Of a stretch of DNA of 64,000 nt, positions 27,632-36,940 are shown piece by piece. Source of the stretch: Clostridium saccharoperbutylacetonicum N1-4(HMT) (GTDB lineage Bacteria > Bacillota > Clostridia > Clostridiales > Clostridiaceae); assembly GCF_000340885.1 (NCBI RefSeq), contig NC_020291.1, positions 4,029,001 through 4,093,000 on the forward strand, written 5' to 3'. The notes under the pieces are model-generated. The model worked only from the letters and a program-made list of their open reading frames with translations, had not been told where the DNA came from and ran no database searches. Position 1 is the stretch's first letter. Each line of letters opens with the position of its first letter. Made by a program: the position numbers and the translations under genes.

Positions 27632-28684
27632 ATGAAAATATTTAAAAAGATACTATCTCTTACTTTTATCTCTATATTTTTATTACAAAGTATTAACAAA
27701 ACTACATATGCTATCCCAAATAGTAGTTCTCAAACTCCACTTAAAGTAGCTGTATTCTTAGATAGCTTTAATGACATATTTATTTCCAATGTGAAAAAAG
27801 ACTTAGAAGATATTCAAAGTGAAAATGAAAACAAAGTTCAATTTACTTTTTTTAATGCAAATGGAAATCAAGTCATTCAAAATGAAGATATTGATAAAGC
27901 ACTCAAGGAAAATTTTGACCTTTTGGTATTAAATCCAGTTAGTACTAATATTGATCAGCTTCAAGATACGCTTAATAAAATAGCACAAAAAAATATTCCA
28001 TTGATTTTATATTATGCAAAAACTAATCCGATAATAAACTTTGTAAAAAATTACCATAATTCTATTATTATTGATACAGATGTAAATCAGTCTGGAATTC
28101 TTCAAGGCAAGATCCTAGTAGATACATGGAATGCTAATAAAAAAGATTTAGATAGAAATAAAGATAATATAATTCAGTATGTCATGCTAAAAGGTCCAAC
28201 TAATAGTCCAGAAACAATTGCAAGAACTAAATATGCTATTTCAGCAATTAATGAAGCAGGAATAAAAACTCAGGAACTTTTAACAATACCTTGTAATTGG
28301 GAAGAAGAATGCGCCAGAATTTCAATAGAATCAAGCTTATTAACGCTTGATGGTAAAATTGAAGCAATAATTTCTAATAATGATGCTATGGCAATAGGTG
28401 CAATTGAATCATTACAAAAATATGGATATAATACAGGAGATAAATTTAAGTATATACCAGTGGTTGGTATTGACGGATTGTCAAAAGCTAAAGAATTAAT
28501 TGATCAAGGCATTATGACAGGTACTGTTGTACAAGATTCACGTGCCCACGCCAACGCAATTTATACCATAGGACTGAATCTGATTTCTGGCAATACTCCT
28601 CTCAATGGCACAAATTATAAATTTGATGAAACTGGAGTAACAATTAATATGCCTTATACCGAATATAAACCTCATAAACAATAG
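27632..28684 (+). CDS. sugar ABC transporter substrate-binding protein (galactose/glucose type)
   Basis: 350 aa. Signal peptide (residues 1-28, KIFKKILS then a hydrophobic core), then a periplasmic binding protein type I domain: VAVFLDSFNDIF, LVLNPVS near residue 105, IIDTDVNQSGILQG near 149, IISNNDAMAIGAIES near 245 and VVGIDGLSKA near 278. This resembles MglB. GGAGG precedes the ATG at 27632. No permease or ATPase gene lies beside it, so it may be an orphan binding protein or a chemotaxis ligand receptor. No lipobox cysteine was seen, unusual for a Gram-positive binding protein. Confidence 0.85.
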   Translation: MKIFKKILSLTFISIFLLQSINKTTYAIPNSSSQTPLKVAVFLDSFNDIFISNVKKDLEDIQSENENKVQFTFFNANGNQVIQNEDIDKALKENFDLLVLNPVSTNIDQLQDTLNKIAQKNIPLILYYAKTNPIINFVKNYHNSIIIDTDVNQSGILQGKILVDTWNANKKDLDRNKDNIIQYVMLKGPTNSPETIARTKYAISAINEAGIKTQELLTIPCNWEEECARISIESSLLTLDGKIEAIISNNDAMAIGAIESLQKYGYNTGDKFKYIPVVGIDGLSKAKELIDQGIMTGTVVQDSRAHANAIYTIGLNLISGNTPLNGTNYKFDETGVTINMPYTEYKPHKQ

Positions 28685-28872
28685 TCTAATGCTATATCAA
28701 TAATAAAGTTATGACTGACACAGTTATTCATAATATTTTCCTATAATAAATTAATTCGAATATCTTATTCCTAATCAATTATAAAATTTATTTATATTTA
28801 AAAGCTATTATATCTAGATATTAGTTTCACTAATTTATATGATAGTACTTTATGTAGTAGTATTGTGCAGTA

Positions 28873-29115
28873 CTACAATACTGTTAATCTGTCACTTAAT
28901 GCATTCCATGGCATACTAACGCCAGGTCTTTGAATGTTTACTTCTAAATTACAATCATGTCCTACATAGATATAAGCGACTTGATAAAGAGTATTTTTAT
29001 CTTTATCTATAATTACAGTTGCTTCTGGAATTATTCCTTTAGTAACTGCTTGTTTCATTTGCTTTTTTATTTTTTCTTTTCGTGTTTCTTCTAACATTGA
29101 AAGCTGCTCTGCCAT
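28873..29115 (-). CDS. small orphan protein next to group II intron
   Basis: 80 aa, start ATG with AAGGAGG upstream. N-terminal charged helix (SMLEETRKEKIKKQMKQA), then a beta-rich part containing ATVIIDKDKNTLYQVAYIYVG. I know no family; size and company suggest a phage or plasmid accessory gene. The group II intron ends about 24 bp before its start, so the intron interrupts its transcription unit. A short hairpin (AGTATTGT/ACAATACT) overlaps the region just after the stop. Confidence 0.5.
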   Translation of the reverse strand: MAEQLSMLEETRKEKIKKQMKQAVTKGIIPEATVIIDKDKNTLYQVAYIYVGHDCNLEVNIQRPGVSMPWNALSDRLTVL

Positions 29116-29138
29116 AAATCTGACCTCCTTGCTAATCT

Positions 29139-31633
29139 GTCGGGTAGGTCGGAAACCTCTCGGTTTCTTTCCCCCCTAAGAACCGTACTTGTGACTTTCA
29201 CCACATACGGCTCAAGCCATCATTTCTCCTAACAGTTATATTTAAAACGCTTAAATTGTTCTTTCATTAGTTTCATACCTTCTTTACTCGATGGTTCTAT
29301 CTGTCTGTCATCAAAAAACTTTTTAATTTTACTAAGTTGGCTATTTCCACCATACTTTATCAGTAATTTTTGATGTTGGTCATAGCAATTTTCATGTAAT
29401 ATCTCAAAGTTTCTATAAACATTCTTTCCGCCAAGTACCTTGGGTACGACTTGGTTTATTTTCAGATTTTCTTCACTGAATAATGATTGGTTGCAAATTC
29501 TACATTGATGTTTACATTTTTTAGCTAATTTTTGTCTACTCAAAATATTGTTTCTTTTAAATTCTTTTTCATCTCTTTTCATGAAGTATTCTTCTAATGT
29601 TTTATCATCTGGACTATTCTTGTATTTAATCAATTGATATCTGATTATAGGTATCCAGATCATTTTAATCAGTTGACAATTCTTAATGCTTTTATCCGTT
29701 AATAACCACTTTGAAGTACTTATGCCATGTATATCTTTGCTAAAGTATTTCTTGATAATCCATTTCCATGGTTTATTTGGGTGCAGAACTTTAAGATATC
29801 GCTTAACCTTAGTCCATATGTAATAATCTATGGCTTTGAATGTTTCTTTAGATACAGAGCTTGACCAATAGTTTCCTATTCCTCTTATGATTGGATTCAA
29901 TTTATTTATTATAATTCCAATTTGTTCACCTCTGTATTTTATAAATACTTCTCTAATTTTCTGTTTAGCCTTTTTAACACTATCTTTGGATGGTTTGATT
30001 AATAACACCATTCCTCGTATTGTTTTGTATTGCCTTACATTGAAACTAAGGAAGTCAAAGCCATCACTTATATGAGTAACCTTGGTTTTCTCGTCGGCTA
30101 AAGCCAGTCCTCTTTTTTCGAGATATGGCTTTAATCTATCATACATAGATTTAGCTTCTTCTTTAGTTTTGCATAATATTACAAAGTCATCTGCATATTT
30201 AACGATTCCTATGGAATTAGAGTCTAGGTAATATCCTTGTGTACTCTTTTTATATCTAACACCTAATTCTTCTTCCATTCCATGCAATGCTATATTTGCA
30301 AGTAATGGCGAAATTATTCCACCTTGCGGTGTTCCGGTAATGGTTTCATTAAATACTTCATTGTCGATATATCCAGCTTTAAGCCATTCCACAATAGTTT
30401 TCTTGTATGGAAAGTTATCTAAACATGATATCATATAGTCATGATTTAGATTATCAAAACATCCTTTGAAATCTCCTTCGAAAATCCATTGTCTTTTTGT
30501 ACCTCTACGTAATTTTAGAAAAAGTTGTTCTCTTGCATCTTGTGCACTTCGTTTTGGTCTGAAACCATATGATATAGATTCAAACCTACTTTCCCATTGT
30601 GGTTCCAGTGCATTTTTAACAATATTTTGATATATTCTATCTTTGATTATTGGTATCCCTAGTGGTCTTAATTTCCCATTCTTTTTAGGTATATAAGTTC
30701 TTTTTGCTGGTTTGACTTTTATTGATTTAACATTATAATTTTTAATTAGATTGTATAGTTTAATTCTCTCATTATCATCGATTATTATCATTTTATCAAT
30801 TCCAGCAGTTCGTTTACCTTTATTTATTTGGGTAACCCTTTTAATCGAAAGCAATAGATTTGCTTTACTTCTAATCATTAATCTTTGAAGTTTTCTGACT
30901 TTCCTTGTTTGTCCTAACTGCTCGGCATGAAAAATTCGTTGTCGCAATTTCTTCACATATTTGTAGATTTTCCTCCAGTTAATAGAGTTCCAATCATAAA
31001 CCTGTGGAGCAGTAGCCGACTTATTAATTTTTATATAAGTTTCCATAACTAAACTCCTCATTTCAAGTTAATTACTTTTCGTTTTTTCTCATGTTGACGA
31101 CCATGTGGAAGTCTGCACACTTTCGTGTTAGAGCAAATTCTGAACTCCTATCCGACAAGTTATTTATTCCTTTGGACTTTCGTCCTATCGGCGTTCGCTT
31201 TCTCCACATTCCCATACCCTTTGCACATTGTAACGTTCTTACGATTGTCCTACCTATTAAGGAGCACATAGGGTTTACCAAGTTCCACTAATAACAGATA
31301 CAAATGAGTTAAGTGTCCTCCTATATTCCGGTGGATATATGGGTCATTCCATGGTCTACCTACTATACAACCTTTCCTATCCACAATATAAGCTTATCAG
31401 TCACTTTAGCTTATTTACGCCTTACGAAAATTACAAAGGTTCAACATTTGTTTACACATTCTCATTCTTTCCCTAGCCTTGTAGTTCAATGTGACTATGT
31501 CCTACATTAGACCTTTAACTCTCCTGCAACCCACATTTCAATTACTCAAAATGCAGTTTTGAGCGGGAATATGCTTAATGACTAGCATAGTTTCCTATTG
31601 GAAACGCTGTTATTTAGCGACTTCTTGTCGCAC
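29139..31633 (-). mobile_element. group II intron (ribozyme plus encoded protein)
   Basis: About 2.5 kb on the minus strand. The 5' end is GTGCGAC (31633-31627). Domain V is clear at 29180-29213: a 34-nt hairpin with GAGCCGTATG and GTACGGTTC arms and a GAAA-type loop region. Domain VI follows (AAACC-GAGA-GGTTT) and the 3' end falls near 29139, exact base inferred. It encodes a reverse transcriptase/maturase in domain IV. It sits between two small orphan genes, not inside one. Confidence 0.88.
29229..31046 (-). CDS. group II intron-encoded reverse transcriptase/maturase with HNH endonuclease
   Basis: 605 aa from the chosen start. Reverse transcriptase domain with FEGDFKGCFDNLNHD near residue 195, GTPQGGIISPLLANI near 245 and the catalytic KYADDFVILCK near 287; maturase (X) region in the following 150 residues; C-terminal HNH-type endonuclease with CRICNQSLF, QVVPKVLGGKN and LHENCYDQH (about 525-570). 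GAGGAG lies before the ATG at 31046. All key motifs are present, so the intron may still move. Confidence 0.93.
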   Translation of the reverse strand: METYIKINKSATAPQVYDWNSINWRKIYKYVKKLRQRIFHAEQLGQTRKVRKLQRLMIRSKANLLLSIKRVTQINKGKRTAGIDKMIIIDDNERIKLYNLIKNYNVKSIKVKPAKRTYIPKKNGKLRPLGIPIIKDRIYQNIVKNALEPQWESRFESISYGFRPKRSAQDAREQLFLKLRRGTKRQWIFEGDFKGCFDNLNHDYMISCLDNFPYKKTIVEWLKAGYIDNEVFNETITGTPQGGIISPLLANIALHGMEEELGVRYKKSTQGYYLDSNSIGIVKYADDFVILCKTKEEAKSMYDRLKPYLEKRGLALADEKTKVTHISDGFDFLSFNVRQYKTIRGMVLLIKPSKDSVKKAKQKIREVFIKYRGEQIGIIINKLNPIIRGIGNYWSSSVSKETFKAIDYYIWTKVKRYLKVLHPNKPWKWIIKKYFSKDIHGISTSKWLLTDKSIKNCQLIKMIWIPIIRYQLIKYKNSPDDKTLEEYFMKRDEKEFKRNNILSRQKLAKKCKHQCRICNQSLFSEENLKINQVVPKVLGGKNVYRNFEILHENCYDQHQKLLIKYGGNSQLSKIKKFFDDRQIEPSSKEGMKLMKEQFKRFKYNC

Positions 31634-31706
31634 AATAGTATGGCGTATTACCTATCCCTTTTAATTGGTTCGTTTTTCCACCATCTTTTGTTAGTACATT
31701 CACTCT

Positions 31707-31856
31707 CTAGCCATTTAATCGCCCCTGTCTCTTTAATTTAACTTCCTTCTGAAACTCTCTTACTTCTTTCCTTGGATGGTTAGGGAATTCAAGAAGCAAA
31801 GCTAAAGAATCCACTGCTCTTTCTTTTGTTCCAAAATAAACTTCATAGTTTGTCAT
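31707..31856 (-). CDS. small orphan protein upstream of the intron
   Basis: 49 aa, start ATG with GTGAGG about 10 nt upstream, stop TAG at 31707. Sequence opens MTNYEVYFGTKERAVDSLAL and ends basic (KLKRQGRLNG). Together with the 80-aa gene it forms what was probably one small-gene unit before the intron and the IS inserted on either side. Family not recognised; phage- or plasmid-like by size. A hairpin, AATTTGCG/CGCAAATT, lies upstream (about 31885-31910). Confidence 0.5.
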   Translation of the reverse strand: MTNYEVYFGTKERAVDSLALLLEFPNHPRKEVREFQKEVKLKRQGRLNG

Positions 31857-31984
31857 TGTTGCTCTACCTCACTTTCTTACTAAATTTGCGTAAAAAAATA
31901 CCGCAAATTCATTTTTATGATATGCTCCCTTTAAGGTAGACAGATTAAAAAATAAAAATCTGTTATTTTAAAGGGGGTATTTTT

Positions 31985-32668
31985 TTGTCTAAAAGATCCA
32001 AATATACAGTAGAAGAAAAGTATAATATTTTAATGGATTATGATAACGGAGTTGGTTCAATACAAGAGATCTGCATTAGCTATAAAATTAGTACATCTAC
32101 TTTTCATGAATGGAGATATAAATATGAAAAGCATGGACTGGACGGATTAAAAGAATCAAGAAAATCTCAGAAATATTCAAAGGAAATAAAGGAACGAGCC
32201 CTGAAAGACTATTTTTCAGGGAAATACTCACAGATGGAAATTTCAAAGAAATACGGAATATCGAATAGATCAGTATTTAAACTTTGGATAAACAAGTATA
32301 ATAGTCATAGAAAGATAATTGCAACACCGGAAGGAATGAGGCACTCTATGACAAAGGGAAGAACTACATCTTTAAATGAAAGAATTGAAATTGTACAATA
32401 CTGTATTGCTCACAACAATGATTATAATAAGGCCGCTGAGACTTATAAAGTCTCATATAATCAAGTATACCAATGGGTTAGAAAATACGAATCTGGCGGA
32501 GAAAATGCACTCCAAGATGCGCGTGGCAGAAAAAAGCCTGATTCAGACCTAACACCTGAAGATAGAATTAAGCTTGAAATGAAAAGACTTGAAGCTGAAA
32601 ATGAAAGACTAAGAGCGGAGAATGCATTCCTAAAAAAATTGGAGGAACTAGAAAGGAGGCGGTATTAA
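31985..32668 (+). CDS. IS150-like OrfA, helix-turn-helix protein
   Basis: 227 aa, start TTG with AAAGGGGG about 9 nt upstream. Contains repeated helix-turn-helix units (YTVEEKYNILMDYDNG and ISTSTFHEWRYKYEKHG; SLNERIEIVQYCIAHN and VSYNQVYQWVRKYESGG) and a C-terminal leucine-zipper-like coil (KLEMKRLEAENERLRAENAF) used for assembly. The slippery site A_AAA_AAA at 32632-32638 lies near its end. Confidence 0.9.
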   Translation: MSKRSKYTVEEKYNILMDYDNGVGSIQEICISYKISTSTFHEWRYKYEKHGLDGLKESRKSQKYSKEIKERALKDYFSGKYSQMEISKKYGISNRSVFKLWINKYNSHRKIIATPEGMRHSMTKGRTTSLNERIEIVQYCIAHNNDYNKAAETYKVSYNQVYQWVRKYESGGENALQDARGRKKPDSDLTPEDRIKLEMKRLEAENERLRAENAFLKKLEELERRRY

Positions 32669-33546
32669 GCCGAATAAGACAAGAAAACAAATATATTGCT
32701 ATAGAGGAACTTCATAACACTGAAAAATTCTCTATTTTATTATTGTGTGAAATAGCAATGATTTCACGTTCATCATTTTACAAATGGGCAAATCATGAAA
32801 AATCTACTTTGGAAAATGAGAATAAAATGTTAGTTGATGAAATTATTAAAATCTATGAGGACGTAGATGGCATTTATGGATATCGAAGAATGACAATGAA
32901 TTTAAATCGAAAACTAGGTGAAAATTTCAACCACAAGCGTATTTACCGACTTATGAAAGTTGCAGGGCTACAATCTGTTATTAGAAGAAAGAAGAAACGT
33001 TACATAAAATCAATTCCTCAGCAAGTAGCAGAGAATATTCTGAACCGTAAATTTACAGCCGATAAACCTAATCAAAAATGGCTTACAGATGTTACTGAAT
33101 TTAAGTATGGGAACTCTAAGAAGGCATACTTAAGTGCTATATTAGATTTAAATGATAACTCTATTGTTTCATATGTACTTGGACATTCTAACAACAATGA
33201 ACTTGTATTTAAGACTTTAGATTTGGCGCTTACAGCTTCGCCCGGCGCAAAGCCTATTCTTCATAGTGATCGAGGATTTCAGTATACTTCATATGGATTT
33301 AAACGTAAATTAACATTAGCAGAGATGACACAAAGTATGTCTAGAGTAGGTAAATGCATAGATAACGGTCCTATGGAAGCATTTTGGGGAATCCTTAAGT
33401 GCGAAAAGTATTATCTATATAAATATGATACATATGACGAACTTTCCAATGCAATTGACGACTATATAAGTTTCTATAATAACAAAAGATTACAAAAAAG
33501 ATTAAACGGCCTAAGTCCTTTGGAATTCAGGGCTTTAGCCGCTTAA
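32638..33546 (+). CDS. IS150-like OrfB transposase, reached by -1 frameshift
   Basis: About 302 aa past the slippery A7 run; the frame is open from 32605. DDE (rve) transposase: HTH_21-like DGIYGYRRMTMNLNRKLG, then catalytic Asp in WLTDVTEF, Asp in LHSDRGFQYTS and Glu in DNGPMEAFWGILK. The frame is -1 relative to OrfA, so the active OrfAB fusion needs frameshifting. A stand-alone start (TTG at 32743) is possible but lacks a good Shine-Dalgarno site. Confidence 0.88.
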   Translation: MGGTRKEAVLSRIRQENKYIAIEELHNTEKFSILLLCEIAMISRSSFYKWANHEKSTLENENKMLVDEIIKIYEDVDGIYGYRRMTMNLNRKLGENFNHKRIYRLMKVAGLQSVIRRKKKRYIKSIPQQVAENILNRKFTADKPNQKWLTDVTEFKYGNSKKAYLSAILDLNDNSIVSYVLGHSNNNELVFKTLDLALTASPGAKPILHSDRGFQYTSYGFKRKLTLAEMTQSMSRVGKCIDNGPMEAFWGILKCEKYYLYKYDTYDELSNAIDDYISFYNNKRLQKRLNGLSPLEFRALAA

Positions 33547-33625
33547 ACTATTTTTGTTATTTTCACTGTCTACTTGACAGGGTGCAGTTCATTATGAATA
33601 GTGCGATATTTGTATACTTCAAAGT

Positions 33626-34084
33626 CTACATTTCAATTATTTCACTATACTGGATGTTATCCCTATAATTATCAAGAACTACTTTTCTAATATCCATAAT
33701 GTCATTTGGAATATCATTTATTTTAAACCATTTTAATTCCGAGCATTTATCTGGTTCCATGATTTTAGGTATACCATCATACTCATTAACGATAAAGTAA
33801 ATATCATAATATGTTCTTCCTCCAACATCGTTAACACGATGAGATAAATGAGCAAAAGATACATCTGCTATTTTTACGTCAATTCCTAATTCCTCTGCAC
33901 ATTCCCTCACAACAGCCATTTTAGCTGTTTCATTTTCATCGACATGTCCACTACCTGCCATATCCCACATTCCATCTTTATAGCCAGTATTTTTCCTGCG
34001 ATGCAATAAAATTAGCGCATCACCATCTTTTCTCTGTAAAATAATTGGAATTATAGCTGATAATGACCTAAAATGTTCTCCCAT
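33626..34084 (-). CDS. NUDIX hydrolase
   Basis: 152 aa. The Nudix box is complete: GHVDENETAKMAVVRECAEE followed by LGI (about residues 46-68), the GX5EX7REUXEEXGU pattern. It hydrolyses nucleoside diphosphate-linked compounds; the LLHRRKNTGYKDGMWDMAGSG segment resembles MutT/dihydroneopterin-like members. GAGGTG precedes the ATG. It ends 35 bp from the IS right end, so the IS may have cut it from a neighbour. Confidence 0.9.
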   Translation of the reverse strand: MGEHFRSLSAIIPIILQRKDGDALILLHRRKNTGYKDGMWDMAGSGHVDENETAKMAVVRECAEELGIDVKIADVSFAHLSHRVNDVGGRTYYDIYFIVNEYDGIPKIMEPDKCSELKWFKINDIPNDIMDIRKVVLDNYRDNIQYSEIIEM

Positions 34085-34174
34085 TTTTTCACCTCTACAA
34101 ATTACTATTTATTTCATAATAATTATAACATATATATCACACTATTCAATTTTCAAAGAACACTATTTTCATGA

Positions 34175-34387
34175 ATTACTACGCACTCTCTACAAACAAC
34201 GCAATATCATACTTCTATAGTTACAATAAAGGTAAAAGATACAGAAACTATTTGCCTTGAAAATTTCAACCCTAATTATACCAAGACAGATGTTAGAATT
34301 GTTGACAGAAATTCTAATTGGGTTTTATTGACTTTAAACTTAAACATATATTATGATACTATATATATTTATTTACCAAATGGGTAA
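34175..34387 (+). pseudogene. coding remnant upstream of the lipoprotein gene
   Basis: A 70-codon open frame with no plausible start follows TGA at 34172 and ends at TAA 34385. The translation looks like a real protein core (IVTIKVKDTETICLENF, then TDVRIVDRNSNWVLLTL) and then turns into AT-rich filler. Probably the decayed tail of an old gene, family unknown. Confidence 0.35.
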
Positions 34388-34481
34388 ATATAAATACAAT
34401 TTAACTCTGTTGTCTATAATTTATTACTCATATTGTGAATGCAATAAATTCCATTTTAATATAGTGAAAGGAGCTTATGCA

Positions 34482-35135
34482 GTGAAAAAACTAAAATTTA
34501 TTGGGTTAATAATATTATTGTTATTACCAATTGTAGCCATTAGCTGTACATCACAAGATAACTCTAAAACTACAGCTAATAATACTATCGAAAAAAATAA
34601 AAATAATACTGAAAATGACACTTCTAAGAAATATCAGAATACCCCTGAAGCACAAAAAATTCTTGAAGCAAATCAAAGAGAAGATAATGAAAAAGATAAT
34701 ACTAACATCGATAAGAAATATAAAGATTTAGATAAATCTACATTAAATTATAATAACGGATATTCATCTAATACTTACTATGAAACTAAAGAAAGTTTTG
34801 TTGGAAGTGAAGCGGCAATCCCTAAAATTAATAACAAAAAATATATGGAAATACTGAAAGATTATACCTATGCAAGTGAGGTGAATCCTACAAAAATACC
34901 TTATAGTGAAGCAGTAAAACTTGCAAAAAGCATATTACCTGATGATATAAAGGAAGTGCAGAAAAAATATGATAAGGATACCTCCACAACTTATGTAAGT
35001 TATTCCTCTAGCAAAGGGAATTTTGTAGTTGGATTTTCTTATGATTATGATACTTCCCAAGCTTCAGGTTTTAATCCAAATTCTGATAATGAAATTATTG
35101 TTGGTATACATTATCTTAAACAAATATCTGAATAA
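34482..35135 (+). CDS. hypothetical lipoprotein
   Basis: 217 aa from a GTG at 34482 with AAAGGAG upstream; the longer frame from 34353 has no ribosome site. A lipoprotein signal peptide (KKLKFIGLIILLLLPIVAIS then Cys) marks membrane anchoring outside the cell. It continues as a Lys/Asn/Glu-rich linker and a C-terminal domain of about 90 residues (YSEAVKLAKSILPDDIKEV, then a beta-rich end with FVVGFSYDYD). Function unknown. A terminator follows. Confidence 0.75.
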   Translation: MKKLKFIGLIILLLLPIVAISCTSQDNSKTTANNTIEKNKNNTENDTSKKYQNTPEAQKILEANQREDNEKDNTNIDKKYKDLDKSTLNYNNGYSSNTYYETKESFVGSEAAIPKINNKKYMEILKDYTYASEVNPTKIPYSEAVKLAKSILPDDIKEVQKKYDKDTSTTYVSYSSSKGNFVVGFSYDYDTSQASGFNPNSDNEIIVGIHYLKQISE

Positions 35136-35221
35136 ATATAATCAATTACTTAAACAACAATTCAGTTATATTTTTCTCATAATATTTGCTATAATATTTT
35201 AACAAATCATTTTAAATAAAA

Positions 35222-35258
35222 AAGGCTATAAGCATTAATTTTCAGTGTCTATAGCCTT
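35222..35258 (+). terminator. intrinsic terminator of the lipoprotein gene
   Basis: AAGGCTATA (35222-35230) pairs with TATAGCCTT (35250-35258); exit AAACCTTTTT. Confidence 0.7.
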
Positions 35259-35366
35259 AAACCTTTTTAAGAAAGTAATGCAAATATTAAAGTTATATTT
35301 AAATAAAATTCTCATTTTATTATAGCAATCTAGAATATCTATTTCTGATATTAAATAAATATCCTT

Positions 35367-36071
35367 TCACTTAATTCCATAATGTATAGATGAAATACCA
35401 AAAGTCAAGGATTTATACCCTGCATCCTTAAAACCAATCTCACTAAACTTTTCTTTAAGTAGTTTTTTACTCATAAACATATTAACTGAATCTCTAAGAT
35501 AATAATATGCTTCTTTATCTCCTGTACCTATTGATCCGACTGTTGGTAATACATAATTAAAATATAAATCATATATATTTTTTAAAATTGGTATATTAGG
35601 TTTAGAAAGTTCTAAACATATTACTTTCCCTCCTGGTTTTAAAACTCTATACATTTCTGATAAGGCTTTGTTTTTATCAGCAATATTTCTTAACCCAAAA
35701 GCTATTGTAATACAATCAAAGGTGTTTTCTTCAAATGGTAATTTTGTAATACTGCCTTTAATTAATTTATAGCTATAATCCTTTAAAGATTCACTTAATC
35801 TTTTAGCTCCAACGTTAAGCATTTCTTGGCTAAAATCTATTCCAATAACTGTAGTATTTTTTCCAACAGACTTGCATTCATAATTAATCATTTGTCCTGT
35901 GCCACAACATAAATCTAACACCTTTTGTCCTTCTTTAATATCACATATTTTTATTGCTTTTCTTCTCCATAGTCTATCAATATTTAATGTTAAAATTGAA
36001 TTTAATATATCATATCTTTTTGCAATAACAGAAAAAATCTTTTCCACCTCTGACACATTAATTTCTACCAC
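35367..36071 (-). CDS. UbiE/MenG-like methyltransferase (demethylmenaquinone methyltransferase)
   Basis: About 234 aa. SAM-dependent class I fold with family signatures: FSVIAKRYDILNSILTLNIDRLWRR, VLDLCCGTGQM (SAM site near residue 46), FEENTFDCITIAFGLRNIADK near 114 and VLKPGGKVICLELSKP near 142. The family methylates demethylmenaquinone, the last step of menaquinone synthesis. The start is uncertain: GTG codons at 36083, 36080 and 36071 compete; the last has the best spacing from AGGTG/GGTGAT. It is last in the menA-CPBP unit. C-terminal 'GISSIHYGIK' is the usual UbiE ending region. Confidence 0.87.
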   Translation of the reverse strand: MVEINVSEVEKIFSVIAKRYDILNSILTLNIDRLWRRKAIKICDIKEGQKVLDLCCGTGQMINYECKSVGKNTTVIGIDFSQEMLNVGAKRLSESLKDYSYKLIKGSITKLPFEENTFDCITIAFGLRNIADKNKALSEMYRVLKPGGKVICLELSKPNIPILKNIYDLYFNYVLPTVGSIGTGDKEAYYYLRDSVNMFMSKKLLKEKFSEIGFKDAGYKSLTFGISSIHYGIK

Positions 36072-36216
36072 TATAATCACCACACCTTTTTTTATTCTTC
36101 TATTATAAAAAATTGTTAATCTATTTATTAATTTTATTTCCTACATATATCTCTTATACAATTTTATTATTTTAACGTATTGTGCTAATAAATTTAATAA
36201 GATTAAAATAGTGAAA

Positions 36217-36247
36217 AATGAATGGTGAATAATTCATCATTCATTAT
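36217..36247. other. small palindromic hairpin
   Basis: AATGAATGGTGAAT followed directly by AATTCATCATTCATT in the 227-bp gap between the CPBP and MenG-like genes. No T-run; possibly an mRNA processing hairpin or a tiny mobile palindrome. Confidence 0.35.
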
Positions 36248-36298
36248 TTAAGATATCAGTATAAAGAACTAGCACAACGAGTTGCTTTAAATATCCTC

Positions 36299-36925
36299 TT
36301 ATATTAGTGGAAACAAAACAAATACTGTAAAATCCCAAATTGCATGAGATATTATTATTGGTACAAGGCTCTTCTCTTTCTTATAAATCCATCCCCAATA
36401 TATTCCACATACTAACGCAGCTATCACAAGCATAAAATTAAATGTAATTATATGAACGCCAGAATATAATAAAGTTGCTAATATATATCCTTTATTTTCA
36501 CCAAATTTTTTCGTAAGATTTTTTTGTATAAAACCTCTCCAATATATTTCTTCTCCAGGTCCTATTATAAACATTAATAGGATTCCTATGAGTAATGAAC
36601 TCCCCTGTACCCTATTACTATAAACTGATGATATTTGAGCATCCTTAAAGGGAAATAAATATCCCGAAATTATATTTCCAGCATAAAAAACAAAGTATAA
36701 TATTATAGCTGAAATAATTCCAATTAATATGTACCTTAATTTTATATTGCTAAATGAAATTAAGTTTTTATCGGAGAACAAAGCTATAGTTACTAACGCT
36801 AATATAGACGCACTCATTTCAATCCAAAAATTAAATGGCTTTACTACAAATATTACAAACCACAATATTGTAGCTATGATTAATGATGAAATAATTACTT
36901 TGTTTTTACTTTCATTTTTATCCAA
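36299..36925 (-). CDS. CPBP family intramembrane metalloprotease
   Basis: 208 aa, six or so hydrophobic segments. ABI/CPBP motif: PGEEIYWRGF near residue 115 (EExxxR), HIITF near 150 and SHAIWDF near 191, the three catalytic/metal positions of this family. TTG start at 36925 with AAAGGTGG upstream. It lies 16 bp after menA, between quinone genes, so it may be a structural or processing partner of the quinone module, but CPBP proteins in Firmicutes have many roles. Confidence 0.85.
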   Translation of the reverse strand: MDKNESKNKVIISSLIIATILWFVIFVVKPFNFWIEMSASILALVTIALFSDKNLISFSNIKLRYILIGIISAIILYFVFYAGNIISGYLFPFKDAQISSVYSNRVQGSSLLIGILLMFIIGPGEEIYWRGFIQKNLTKKFGENKGYILATLLYSGVHIITFNFMLVIAALVCGIYWGWIYKKEKSLVPIIISHAIWDFTVFVLFPLI

Positions 36926-36940
36926 AGCTTTACCACCTTT

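Larger units (their letters stand above)
31918..33591 (+). mobile_element. IS3 family insertion sequence, IS150-like
   Basis: 1674 bp. The left end starts TGATATGCTCCCTTTAAGG and the right end in complement reads TGAACTGCACCCTGTCAAG, both followed by TAGACAG: imperfect inverted repeats. The target duplication is TTA (31915-31917 and 33592-33594). It carries two overlapping frames joined by a -1 frameshift. Intact ends and frames suggest recent insertion. Confidence 0.9.

Noticed and set aside
31072..31510. Several frames of 65-69 codons between the intron protein and the intron 5' end
   Set aside because: They lie in the ribozyme domains of the group II intron, which explain the sequence.
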